Part shown: positions 1 through 7,883 of the stretch, piece by piece
Layout of the letters: each line of letters starts with the position of its first letter
Numbering within the stretch: the first letter of the stretch is position 1
Assembly: GCA_004346725.1 (NCBI GenBank)
Contig: SMDE01000004.1
Location: forward strand, 1-64,000
DNA: 64,000 nucleotides
DNA from: Phytobacter diazotrophicus
GTDB taxonomy: Bacteria; Pseudomonadota; Gammaproteobacteria; Enterobacterales; Enterobacteriaceae
Reading direction: 5' to 3'
Notes under the pieces: model-generated
Seen by the model: the letters and a program-made list of their open reading frames with translations, nothing else
What the model was told of the DNA's origin: nothing
Databases searched by the model: none
Made by a program: the position numbers and the translations under genes

Positions 1-12
1 ATGTCAGATCGT

Positions 13-58
13 ATGCGCCTGTTAGGGCGCGGCTGGTAACAGAGCCTTACAGGCGCAT
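13..58. repeat. REP-like inverted repeat
   Basis: Arms ATGCGCCTGT (13-22) and ACAGGCGCAT (49-58) are exact reverse complements around a 26-nt loop. Outside them CAGAT (5-9) and ATCTG (57-61) can extend the pairing with a bulge. It resembles an extragenic palindrome, though it was not matched to a named family. Confidence 0.5.
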
Positions 59-66
59 CTGAAAAA

Positions 67-95
67 CCTCCGGCTATGCCGGAGGATATTTATTA
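67..95 (+). terminator. Terminator hairpin ahead of psuK
   Basis: Exact 8-bp arms CCTCCGGC (67-74) and GCCGGAGG (78-85) enclose a TAT loop and are followed by an AT-rich, T-containing tract. This fits a rho-independent terminator for a gene left of the window. Confidence 0.7.
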
Positions 96-235
96 TTCCC
101 CGCCTTCTGTGCCCCGCATCTCATTTCTGTAACGTGTTTTAATCTCAATCCCTATAAATTTGTGATGACCTTCATATCTATTCACCTTCGCTCGTGGGGG
201 CGTATTTACTTTACGCAAATTCGGCTTACGATAAA

Positions 236-259
236 CACATGTTCAAAAATAAACATGTG
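236..259. promoter_or_regulatory. Inverted repeat in psuK promoter region
   Basis: Arms CACATGT (236-242) and ACATGTG (253-259) are separated by a 10-nt AT-rich spacer, about 90 bp upstream of the psuK start. Position and symmetry suggest an operator for an unidentified regulator. This is inference from symmetry only. Confidence 0.4.
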
Positions 260-346
260 CTCTAATAAGGTTTCGCAACCAGACGATAAACGAATTTTTG
301 TCTCGACGATCTCATTAATATGGCATTTCTTGCCAGAGGGCGTTTT

Positions 347-1282
347 ATGCGTAAAAAGGATTATATAATCACTATTGGTTCCGCCAATATGGACGTGGCG
401 GGCTATTCACATGGTGTATTGAATTACGCGGATTCCAACCCGGGGAAAATAAAATTCACGCCGGGCGGTGTGGGGCGTAATATTTCACAGAATCTGGCAT
501 TGCTGGGAACTGAGTCATGGCTACTCACCGTGGTGGGCGATGATTTTTATGGCCAGTCTCTCTTAAATCAAACCAGTCAGTCCGGTGTCCGAATAGAAAA
601 ATGTCTTATTGTTGCAGGTGAAAATACATCGAGTTATTTATCGCTCCTGGATAATACCGGCGAAATGCTGGTAGCCATTAACGATATGAATATTACCGAC
701 CATTTGTCTGCGGATTTCCTGGCAAAACATATCGATTTTATTCGCGACGCCAGCGTAATTGTTGCCGACTGCAATATCAGTGAAGACGCGCTCGCCTGGC
801 TGCTGACACATGCGGGAGATACGCCTGTTTTCATCGACCCGGTATCCGCCTGGAAATGCGTCAAAATACGCGACTGGCTGGGACAGATTCATACGCTGAA
901 ACCCAACCGCCTTGAGGCCGAAACGCTCAGTGGCATTACGCTTTCCGGGCGCGACGATGTAGGAAAGGTTGCCGAATGGTTTCATGCTCGCGGTCTGCGA
1001 CGGCTGGTACTGAGCATGGGCGGCGACGGCGTTTATTACAGCGAGCGCGATGGCGTAAGTGGGTGGTCACCTCCGATTAAAACCCAGGTCGTTAATGTCA
1101 CCGGGGCGGGTGACGCCATGATGGCGGGTCTGGCGGCCTGTTGGGTAGAAGGTTTTTCATTTATCGATTCGGTCCGTTTTGCGCAAGGGTGTTCGTCTAT
1201 GGCTCTGGCGTCCGAATATACCAATAATCCTGACTTATCTTTTTCAAAAGTCACATCGCTAGTGGAGAAACAAGATGTCTGA
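347..1282 (+). CDS. psuK: Pseudouridine kinase PsuK
   Basis: A PfkB/ribokinase-family kinase that phosphorylates pseudouridine to pseudouridine 5'-phosphate in the cytoplasm. The protein is about 311 aa, close to the E. coli length. The N-terminal GSANMDVAGYS strand, the GGVGRNISQN segment and the C-terminal TGAGDAMMAGL motif with its catalytic Asp are all present. I chose the ATG at 347 rather than the in-frame ATG at 320 because AGAGGG lies 6 nt ahead of it and the MRKKDY start matches the known protein. The stop overlaps psuG by 8 nt, so the two are translationally coupled, and psuT follows. Confidence 0.95.
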   Translation: MRKKDYIITIGSANMDVAGYSHGVLNYADSNPGKIKFTPGGVGRNISQNLALLGTESWLLTVVGDDFYGQSLLNQTSQSGVRIEKCLIVAGENTSSYLSLLDNTGEMLVAINDMNITDHLSADFLAKHIDFIRDASVIVADCNISEDALAWLLTHAGDTPVFIDPVSAWKCVKIRDWLGQIHTLKPNRLEAETLSGITLSGRDDVGKVAEWFHARGLRRLVLSMGGDGVYYSERDGVSGWSPPIKTQVVNVTGAGDAMMAGLAACWVEGFSFIDSVRFAQGCSSMALASEYTNNPDLSFSKVTSLVEKQDV

Positions 1283-2210
1283 ATTAACGATTTCACCTGA
1301 ATTACTGCATATCTCTGCGGAAGTAAAAGAAGCGCTCGAAAATAATAAACCGGTTGTAGCGCTGGAATCGACAATTATTTCTCACGGTATGCCCTTCCCG
1401 CAAAATGCGCAAACGGCAATTGAAGTCGAAGAGACTATTCGTAAGCACGGTGCGGTACCGGCAACTATCGCCATTATTAAAGGCGTCATGAAAGTTGGTC
1501 TGACGAAAGAGGAAATTGAATTATTAGGCCGTGAAGGGCACAGCGTCGCAAAAGTCAGTCGCCGGGATTTACCTTTTGTGGTCGCCGCTGGATTAAATGG
1601 TGCAACCACGGTGGCATCCACCATGATTATTGCCGCGCTGGCCGGTATTAAAGTTTTTGCGACCGGGGGCATTGGCGGCGTTCACCGTGGCGCCGAACAT
1701 ACATTTGATATTTCCGCTGATTTGCAGGAGCTGGCGCACACTAATGTCACGGTCGTTTGCGCAGGGGCGAAATCTATTCTCGACCTCGGCCTGACCACCG
1801 AATATCTGGAAACCTTCGGTGTACCGTTAATTGGTTATCAGACCAAATCATTGCCGGCGTTTTTCTGCCGTACCAGCCCGTTTGAGGTCAGCATTCGTCT
1901 GGATAGCGCAAACGAGATCGCGCGTGCCATGGCGGTGAAGTGGCAAACCGGCCTTAACGGTGGCCTGGTGGTAGCGAACCCGATTCCTGAACAGTTTGCG
2001 ATGGCGGAAGAGAAAATCAACGCCGCTATCGATCGGGCGGTGAAAGAGGCCGAAGAGCAGGGCGTGGTCGGTAAAGATAGCACGCCGTTCCTGCTGGCTC
2101 GTGTAGCCGAGTTAACAGGCGGCGATAGCCTGAAGTCAAACATTCAGCTGGTGTTCAACAACGCCGTACTGGCATGTGAAATCGCAAAAGAGTACCAACG
2201 TCTCGCATAA
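1275..2210 (+). CDS. psuG: Pseudouridine-5'-phosphate glycosidase PsuG
   Basis: Splits the C-C glycosidic bond of pseudouridine 5'-phosphate, giving uracil and ribose 5-phosphate. The protein is 311 aa, full length for the family. Glu31 in VVALESTIISHG and Lys93 in HSVAKVSRRD match the known active-site residues, and the ATGGIGGVHRG segment typical of the family is present near residue 135. It overlaps psuK by 8 nt and is followed after about 96 nt by the transporter psuT. Together they form an uptake, phosphorylation and cleavage pathway for pseudouridine. Confidence 0.96.
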   Translation: MSELTISPELLHISAEVKEALENNKPVVALESTIISHGMPFPQNAQTAIEVEETIRKHGAVPATIAIIKGVMKVGLTKEEIELLGREGHSVAKVSRRDLPFVVAAGLNGATTVASTMIIAALAGIKVFATGGIGGVHRGAEHTFDISADLQELAHTNVTVVCAGAKSILDLGLTTEYLETFGVPLIGYQTKSLPAFFCRTSPFEVSIRLDSANEIARAMAVKWQTGLNGGLVVANPIPEQFAMAEEKINAAIDRAVKEAEEQGVVGKDSTPFLLARVAELTGGDSLKSNIQLVFNNAVLACEIAKEYQRLA

Positions 2211-2244
2211 ACCGGGCGCGGGCAGTGAGCGGTCGCCCGCAGGG

Positions 2245-2262
2245 ATATCAGACATACCAAAA
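2245..2262 (+). repeat. 18-bp motif upstream of psuT (copy 1)
   Basis: ATATCAGACATACCAAAA, in the psuG-psuT gap 44 nt ahead of psuT. An identical 18-mer lies upstream of nupX at 5457-5474. The two transporters are paralogues, so this is either a shared regulatory element or a relic of duplication. Confidence 0.75.
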
Positions 2263-2306
2263 CCTGGCGTTTACGCCGGGTTTCCTGGCATGAAGGGAAA
2301 ATCATT

Positions 2307-3557
2307 ATGGATATAATGAGAAGTTTTCTGGGTATGGTGGTATTACTGGCCATCGCTTTTCTGCTGTCAGTAAATAAAAAACGCATTAGTTTACGCACGG
2401 TTGGCGCGGCGCTGCTGCTGCAAATCGCTATCGGCGGGATTATGCTCTATTTCCCGCCGGGCAAATGGCTGGTTGAGCAGGCGGCGCTGGGCGTACATAA
2501 AGTGATGTCCTACAGCGACGCGGGCAGCGCCTTTATCTTTGGGTCGCTGGTCGGGCCGAAAATGGATGTGCTGTTTGACGGCGCCGGGTTTATTTTTGCC
2601 TTCCGCGTGCTGCCTGCGATCATCTTCGTTACCGCCTTAATCAGCCTGCTTTACTATATTGGCGTGATGGGGCTGCTGATCCGCATTCTGGGTGGGATTT
2701 TCCAGAAAGCGCTTAAGATCAGCAAAATCGAATCCTTTATCGCCGTGACCACGATTTTCCTCGGGCAGAATGAAATCCCGGCTATCGTGAAGCCGTTTAT
2801 TCATAAGCTCAATCGCAACGAACTGTTTACCGCTATCTGTAGCGGGATGGCGTCAATTGCCGGGTCGATGATGATCGGCTACGCCGGAATGGGGGTGCCG
2901 ATTGATTACCTGCTGGCCGCGTCACTCATGGCAATTCCGGGCGGTATCCTGTTTGCCCGTATGCTGAGCCCGGCCACCGAAGACTCACAGGTCACGTTTG
3001 AAAATCTCTCGTTTACCGAAACACCGCCAAAAAGCATTATCGAAGCGGCGGCAAGCGGCGCGATGACCGGGCTAAAAATTGCCGCCGGTGTGGCGACGGT
3101 GGTGATGGCATTTGTGGCGATCATCGCGCTGCTGAACGGCATTATTGGCGGTGTGGGCGGCTGGTTCGGTTTCGGCAACGCGACGCTTGAAGGGATCTTT
3201 GGTTATGCGCTGGCACCGCTGGCGTGGATCATGGGCGTGGACTGGCACGATGCGACCCTGGCTGGCAGCCTGATCGGGCAGAAACTGGCGATCAATGAGT
3301 TCGTAGCCTATCTCAATTTCTCCCCTTATCTGCAAGCGGGCGGCACGCTGGATGTCAAAACCATCGCCATTATCTCGTTTGCGCTGTGCGGGTTTGCTAA
3401 CTTCGGTTCCATTGGCGTGGTGGTCGGCGCCTTTTCCGCGATTGCTCCCCAGCGCGCGCCGGAAATCGCTCAGCTTGGGATGCGGGCGCTGGCGGCGGCA
3501 ACGCTCTCAAACCTGATGAGTGCCACCATCGCCGGGTTCTTTATCGGTCTTGCCTGA
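2307..3557 (+). CDS. psuT: Pseudouridine/nucleoside transporter PsuT (YeiM)
   Basis: Inner-membrane concentrative nucleoside transporter of the NupC/CNT family, 416 aa, with many hydrophobic segments, the family GQNEIPA motif near residue 150, and a conserved C-terminal half. Its place after psuKG makes pseudouridine the likely substrate. The last roughly 540 nt and the first roughly 75 nt are nearly identical to nupX at 5497-6747, while the middle differs at many synonymous sites (see findings). The yeiL gene lies convergently downstream. Confidence 0.88.
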   Translation: MDIMRSFLGMVVLLAIAFLLSVNKKRISLRTVGAALLLQIAIGGIMLYFPPGKWLVEQAALGVHKVMSYSDAGSAFIFGSLVGPKMDVLFDGAGFIFAFRVLPAIIFVTALISLLYYIGVMGLLIRILGGIFQKALKISKIESFIAVTTIFLGQNEIPAIVKPFIHKLNRNELFTAICSGMASIAGSMMIGYAGMGVPIDYLLAASLMAIPGGILFARMLSPATEDSQVTFENLSFTETPPKSIIEAAASGAMTGLKIAAGVATVVMAFVAIIALLNGIIGGVGGWFGFGNATLEGIFGYALAPLAWIMGVDWHDATLAGSLIGQKLAINEFVAYLNFSPYLQAGGTLDVKTIAIISFALCGFANFGSIGVVVGAFSAIAPQRAPEIAQLGMRALAAATLSNLMSATIAGFFIGLA

Positions 3558-3608
3558 TTCAGCGGCGCGTCAGGTTTCGCTGGCGCGTCCCTTCACGTTT
3601 TGCCACTT

Positions 3609-4307
3609 TCAATGAAGCAATCCGGAAAAGCTATGCTCCGGAGCCATTTCCATCGCGAGCGCGGTCAGCGCCTTTCTGTTACGAATGACATAGCCTGTTT
3701 TCTGTTTTGCCAGGATGCCATCATGGATTAACTGGGCAATGACGTATAACAGGTGCCGATAGGTCACTCCCATATATTCCGCCGCCTGAGTGTGCTTTTC
3801 ATGGTAGATGCCATCGTGCTGAGTTAATAAAATAAATGCAGCCAGACGGTTGAGTAACGGAAAAGACTGATTCTGGGTTAATGAAACAATATTCCGGTAA
3901 TTCTTTTGGCTCAGCGAGATACAGAGATTGCGCAGAAAAAGGGCGTCATTTAGCAATTGCGGACGAAACTGTTTCATCGATAGCGCCAGGCACCAGCATT
4001 CTTCAATCGCCTGTACATCACGGGGCTCGTGGTGCTTATCAACCAGCTCAATCTCGCCGATAAAGCACGGCGCGCCAAAAAAATCGATCAACGAAACCCG
4101 GCCGTTCGGCAATGTGGCATAGAGTTTCGCCCGTCCGCGCGCGAGGTAAAACAGATGCAGCGGCTGGCTACCTTCCTTCACAATATAATCTCCGGCAACT
4201 ACATGAAAAAGTCGGGTATCGGCTAAAACATCTGTGGAAAAATGTGATCTATATCCAGAATTATTTATTAGTTGCTGTTTCAGATCGTCATTTTTAATTT
4301 CTTTCAT
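3609..4307 (-). CDS. yeiL: CRP/FNR-family transcriptional regulator YeiL
   Basis: DNA-binding regulator of the CRP/FNR superfamily, 232 aa against about 219 aa in E. coli. The extra length is at the N-terminus ([12 protein letters not shown]). An N-terminal cyclic-nucleotide-binding-like beta roll (about residues 25-140, with [11 protein letters not shown] and [17 protein letters not shown]) precedes a C-terminal winged helix (about 170-220, with [21 protein letters not shown]). Several cysteines are present, but I cannot assign an iron-sulfur cluster. It is divergent from rihB, and a 7-bp-armed palindrome sits in the shared promoter, consistent with control of rihB and itself. In E. coli YeiL is linked to stationary-phase nitrogen starvation. 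Confidence 0.9.
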   Translation of the reverse strand: MKEIKNDDLKQQLINNSGYRSHFSTDVLADTRLFHVVAGDYIVKEGSQPLHLFYLARGRAKLYATLPNGRVSLIDFFGAPCFIGEIELVDKHHEPRDVQAIEECWCLALSMKQFRPQLLNDALFLRNLCISLSQKNYRNIVSLTQNQSFPLLNRLAAFILLTQHDGIYHEKHTQAAEYMGVTYRHLLYVIAQLIHDGILAKQKTGYVIRNRKALTALAMEMAPEHSFSGLLH

Positions 4308-4320
4308 CGTTGCTTCCCGA

Positions 4321-4336
4321 TATGAGATTTCTCATA
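4321..4336. promoter_or_regulatory. Palindrome in the yeiL-rihB divergent promoter
   Basis: TATGAGATTTCTCATA has exact 7-bp arms around TT, 14 bp upstream of yeiL and about 100 bp upstream of rihB. Size and symmetry suit a CRP/FNR-type dimer, so YeiL autoregulation is a reasonable guess. The sequence is not the FNR or CRP consensus. Confidence 0.5.
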
Positions 4337-4435
4337 TTTAGCATATGTGGCCTGCTGATATGCTTCAATCATCGACTTGATTAAATTTTCTTTGATGAAA
4401 CATAAATAACCTAGCAGCGTACAGAGGAAATAAAA

Positions 4436-5368
4436 ATGGAAAAGAGAAAAATTATTCTTGATTGCGATCCTGGACATGATGATGCGATTGCGATGATGAT
4501 GGCCGCGCGCCACCCTGCAATAGACTTATTGGGCATTACCATAGTTGCAGGAAACCAGACGCTGGATAAAACACTCATTAATGGACTGAATGTTTGCCAG
4601 AAACTGGGTATTAATGTGCCAGTATTTGCCGGGATGCCACAACCCATTATGCGTCAGCAAATTGTGGCGGATAATATTCATGGTGAATCCGGTCTCGACG
4701 GCCCGGTATTTGAGCCGCTTACCCGCAAAGCCGAGACCACGCACGCCGTGAAATATATTATCGATACACTGATGGCGAGCGAGGGCGATATTACGCTGGT
4801 GCCGGTAGGGCCGCTGAGTAATATTGCTGTCGCGATGCGTATGCAACCTGCGATCCTGCCTAAGATCCGCGAAATCGTTCTGATGGGCGGCGCCTATGGT
4901 ACCGGAAACTTTACGCCATCGGCTGAATTTAATATTTTCGCCGACCCGGAAGCCGCACGTGTCGTCTTCACTTCCGGCGTGCCATTGGTAATGATGGGGC
5001 TTGACCTGACAAATCAGACGGTCTGCACCGCAGACGTGATTGCGCGGATGGAAAAGGCGGGGGGACCTGCGGGTCAATTATTCAGCGACATCATGAATTT
5101 TACCCTCAAAACGCAGTTTGAGAATTACGGACTTGCAGGCGGCCCGGTGCATGACGCAACCTGTATCGGCTATTTGATCAACCCTGATGGGATCAAAACC
5201 CAGGAGATGTATGTCGAAGTTGATGTAAATAGCGGACCTTGCTACGGGCGGACCGTGTGTGATGAATTGGGCGTATTAGGAAAACCTGCCAATGCAAAAG
5301 TGGGAATAAGCATTGACACTCAGTGGTTCTGGGATTTAACGGAAGAATGTGTTCGCATGTATTGCTAA
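4436..5368 (+). CDS. rihB: Pyrimidine-specific ribonucleoside hydrolase RihB
   Basis: Hydrolyses cytidine and uridine to ribose plus base. The protein is 310 aa, with the nucleoside-hydrolase signature [11 protein letters not shown] at residues 9-19, whose aspartates bind calcium. [10 protein letters not shown] and the [11 protein letters not shown] segment lie near residues 122-160, and a late HDA motif ([11 protein letters not shown]) near residue 240 supplies further active-site residues. GAGGAAA precedes the ATG. It is divergent from yeiL and followed by nupX, so hydrolase and transporter probably act together in nucleoside salvage. Confidence 0.95.
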   Translation: MEKRKIILDCDPGHDDAIAMMMAARHPAIDLLGITIVAGNQTLDKTLINGLNVCQKLGINVPVFAGMPQPIMRQQIVADNIHGESGLDGPVFEPLTRKAETTHAVKYIIDTLMASEGDITLVPVGPLSNIAVAMRMQPAILPKIREIVLMGGAYGTGNFTPSAEFNIFADPEAARVVFTSGVPLVMMGLDLTNQTVCTADVIARMEKAGGPAGQLFSDIMNFTLKTQFENYGLAGGPVHDATCIGYLINPDGIKTQEMYVEVDVNSGPCYGRTVCDELGVLGKPANAKVGISIDTQWFWDLTEECVRMYC

Positions 5369-5429
5369 TATTTATTGCATTATTTTGTAAATTGTAGCGT
5401 TTAAAACAACTTACCCCTGAACTGTATTT

Positions 5430-5452
5430 ATGGGCAGAATGCTGTTGCCCAT
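5430..5452 (+). promoter_or_regulatory. Hairpin in the rihB-nupX gap
   Basis: Exact 7-bp arms ATGGGCA (5430-5436) and TGCCCAT (5446-5452) enclose a 9-nt loop. No T-run follows, so it is not a standard terminator. It may stabilise rihB mRNA or act in the nupX leader. Confidence 0.4.
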
Positions 5453-5456
5453 ATCA

Positions 5457-5474
5457 ATATCAGACATACCAAAA
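5457..5474 (+). repeat. 18-bp motif upstream of nupX (copy 2)
   Basis: Identical to 2245-2262. It lies 22 nt ahead of the nupX start, just after the hairpin at 5430-5452. Confidence 0.75.
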
Positions 5475-5496
5475 ATAGCTGACAGAGATAATCATT

Positions 5497-6747
5497 ATGG
5501 ATGTAATGAGAAGTATTCTGGGTATGGTGGTATTACTGGCGATAGCATTTCTGCTGTCAGTAAATAAAAAAAGAATTAGCATGAGAACCGTCTCTGCTGC
5601 ATTAGGTTTGCAGATAATAATTGGCGGCGTTATGCTCTATTTTCCGCCGGGAAAATGGTTGGCTGAGCAGGCCGCAATGGGCATTCATAAAGTGATGACC
5701 TACAGCGATGCCGGTAGCGCTTTCATATTTGGTTCGCTGGCCGGGCCTAAAATGGATGCAGTTTTTGATGGTGCCGGTTTTGTTTTCGCTTTTCGTGTCT
5801 TGCCTGCCATTATTTTTATTACCGCCCTGGTGAGTTTACTTTATTACATAGGCATTATGGGGGTTCTTATTCGCCTTCTCGGGGGAATATTTCAAAAAGC
5901 CCTGAACATCAGCAAGATTGAATCGTTCGTCGCCGTGACCACAATTTTCCTTGGGCAGAATGAAATCCCCGCTATCGTGAAGCCCTTTATCGACAAGTTA
6001 AACCGTAATGAGCTTTTTACCGCCATTTGTAGTGGCATGGCGTCCATTGCAGGTTCAACGATGATTGGTTATGCCGGCTTGGGGGTGCCGATTGACTACC
6101 TGCTGGCCGCGTCATTAATGGCGATTCCTGGGGGTATCTTATTTGCGCGTTTGTTAAGCCCGGCCACTGAAGCGACGCAAGTCACATTCGATAACCTCTC
6201 CTTTACCGAAACACCGCCAAAAAGCATCATAGAAGCGGCGGCAAGCGGCGCGGTGGCCGGGCTGAAAATTGCGGCAGGTGTGGCGACGGTGGTGATGGCG
6301 TTTGTGGCGATCATCGCGCTATTAAACGGCATTATTGGCGGTGTGGGCGGCTGGTTCGGTTTCGGCAACGCGACGCTCGAAGGGATCTTTGGTTATGCGC
6401 TGGCACCGCTGGCATGGATCATGGGCGTGGACTGGCACGATGCGACGCTGGCCGGTAGCCTGATTGGGCAAAAGCTGGCGATCAATGAGTTCGTGGCCTA
6501 TCTCAATTTCTCGCCTTATCTGCAGGCGGGCGGCACGCTGGATGTCAAAACCATCGCCATTATTTCGTTTGCGCTATGTGGGTTTGCCAACTTCGGTTCC
6601 ATTGGCGTGGTAGTTGGCGCGTTTTCCGCGATTGCCCCCCAACGCGCGCCGGAAATCGCCCAGCTTGGGATGCGGGCGCTGGCGGCGGCAACGCTCTCTA
6701 ACCTGATGAGTGCCACCATCGCCGGGTTCTTTATCGGTCTTGTCTGA
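5497..6747 (+). CDS. nupX: Nucleoside permease NupX (YeiJ)
   Basis: NupC/CNT-family nucleoside transporter of the inner membrane, 416 aa, the same length as PsuT and aligning to it without gaps at a constant offset of 3190 bp. The GQNEIPA motif and the multi-span profile are present. It follows rihB after about 128 nt and is convergent with yeiI. The 3' third is about 94% identical in nucleotides to psuT (26 differences in 437 nt by my count from 3121/6311 to the stop), whereas codons in the middle are more AT-rich and diverged. This suggests recent gene conversion. Confidence 0.88.
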   Translation: MDVMRSILGMVVLLAIAFLLSVNKKRISMRTVSAALGLQIIIGGVMLYFPPGKWLAEQAAMGIHKVMTYSDAGSAFIFGSLAGPKMDAVFDGAGFVFAFRVLPAIIFITALVSLLYYIGIMGVLIRLLGGIFQKALNISKIESFVAVTTIFLGQNEIPAIVKPFIDKLNRNELFTAICSGMASIAGSTMIGYAGLGVPIDYLLAASLMAIPGGILFARLLSPATEATQVTFDNLSFTETPPKSIIEAAASGAVAGLKIAAGVATVVMAFVAIIALLNGIIGGVGGWFGFGNATLEGIFGYALAPLAWIMGVDWHDATLAGSLIGQKLAINEFVAYLNFSPYLQAGGTLDVKTIAIISFALCGFANFGSIGVVVGAFSAIAPQRAPEIAQLGMRALAAATLSNLMSATIAGFFIGLV

Positions 6748-6754
6748 GTCAACG

Positions 6755-6784
6755 GCACGCCAGTGTCACTGGCGTGCGTTCTTT
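6755..6784 (+). terminator. Terminator between nupX and yeiI
   Basis: Arms GCACGCCAGTG (6755-6765) and CACTGGCGTGC (6767-6777) pair almost completely and are followed by GTTCTTT. It sits 8 nt past the nupX stop and touches the yeiI stop, so it may terminate both convergent genes. Confidence 0.75.
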
Positions 6785-7883
6785 ACGCTTCAGCTTTGCT
6801 TGTATTGAGTAACGCCATCGCATTTTCTGCTGAGAGGGCAGGGTTGTTGATGCTCACGCTGGCGCGGGAAATCGCCGCACAGGCCATGGCAAAGTGGGCG
6901 CTCTCGGTAAAATTTCCCCCTTCCAGGAAGCTATATAACAGCCCCGCCATAAATCCGTCATCGGCCCCGAAGCGGTCGGTGAAGGTGTGATCCGGCGAGG
7001 TCAGCAGAAGCTGCTCACCATCACGTTTAGAGCAGAACACGGAATCATCGTCCAGATACACGAAGATGCGTTGCACCCCTTGTTCATGGAGTGAATTGAC
7101 CGCCGCGATTTTGTCTGCTTCACGACGAATTGGCTGACCCCATAAGATTTGCAGCTCTTGTAACGTGGGTTTCAGCGTGTGAATGCGTGACAGCCAGGGG
7201 CGAATCTTATCGGCTTTGAACTCGGAAACCGTATCGACGAAGACCGGAATATTCCCCGCCATGGTGAAGACCCACTGCAATGCCTCTTCGGTCAGGTTGC
7301 AATCAGCAAGCACCACACCCGCATGCATCACCAGATCGCGTGAGGCATTGAGCAACTGCGGCGTCAATTGCTGCAGAATATGGGTATCGTTGATGGCCAG
7401 TACTGTCTCTTCCTGCTGATTGGCAACCGACAGATAGGTAGAGGTGTTGTGCCCGTGCAGACGAATACAGCTTTGCACGTTCACCCCGGCCTGCCGGGTC
7501 TGTTCCAGTAACGTTTCGCCATAAAAATCATCCCCCACGACGGAGATAAGGTGCACATCGCGGCCCAGCAGGGCGAGGTTATGGGCAACATTACGCCCTA
7601 CGCCGCCTGCGGAACACTGGATGTTACCGGGGTTGGAGGCGGACTGCGGGTAATGGATATCCGCCACGCCGCGAATATCCATATTAATGGCGCCAAACAC
7701 CACGCAGTAATCCTGCTCGGTCAGAATGTAGCCTTTGCCTTTGATAAGCCCTTTACGCATCAAATCCATAATATGGGCGGCGACGCGTGAACGGCTGATT
7801 TGTAAAATATCGCCTATCTCATTTTGCTGAATAAGTGGGTTGCTGCGCAGGATTTGTAATATCTGTTTTTCCCTGTCGTTCAT
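6783..7883 (-). CDS. yeiI: PfkB-family sugar/nucleoside kinase YeiI with N-terminal HTH
   Basis: 366 aa. An N-terminal winged helix-turn-helix (residues about 1-55, with NEIGDILQISRSRVAAHIMDL) is fused to a ribokinase/PfkB domain (about 60-350, with GGVGRNVAHN). The usual GAGD active-site motif reads GADD (RFGADDGFMAGL), as I recall it does in E. coli YeiI. The substrate is not proven; a nucleoside or sugar is likely given the neighbours. Its ATG follows the nfo stop with no gap (TAAATG), so it is probably co-translated with nfo. Confidence 0.88.
   Translation of the reverse strand: MNDREKQILQILRSNPLIQQNEIGDILQISRSRVAAHIMDLMRKGLIKGKGYILTEQDYCVVFGAINMDIRGVADIHYPQSASNPGNIQCSAGGVGRNVAHNLALLGRDVHLISVVGDDFYGETLLEQTRQAGVNVQSCIRLHGHNTSTYLSVANQQEETVLAINDTHILQQLTPQLLNASRDLVMHAGVVLADCNLTEEALQWVFTMAGNIPVFVDTVSEFKADKIRPWLSRIHTLKPTLQELQILWGQPIRREADKIAAVNSLHEQGVQRIFVYLDDDSVFCSKRDGEQLLLTSPDHTFTDRFGADDGFMAGLLYSFLEGGNFTESAHFAMACAAISRASVSINNPALSAENAMALLNTSKAEA

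Larger units (their letters stand above)
1..346. other. Left-edge intergenic region before psuK
   Basis: No convincing gene is seen here. It holds a REP-like inverted repeat at the left edge, a terminator hairpin, and an AT-rich psuK promoter region with an inverted repeat at 236-259. In E. coli fruA lies on this side of psuK, so the terminator may serve that gene. A short reading frame at 1-39 could be the tail of an upstream gene, but I do not recognise it. Confidence 0.5.

Noticed and set aside
1..39. Short reading frame ending TAA at the left edge, perhaps the tail of fruA
   Set aside because: The sequence does not resemble a FruA C-terminus that I recognise and lies inside a REP-like palindrome.
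320..346. Earlier ATG extending psuK by nine residues
   Set aside because: No ribosome-binding site at a usable distance, and the extension does not match the known N-terminus.
7000..7030. Loss of catalytic function in YeiI because GAGD reads GADD
   Set aside because: The same substitution is, as I recall, present in E. coli YeiI, and the catalytic Asp remains, so it is a family trait, not a local defect.
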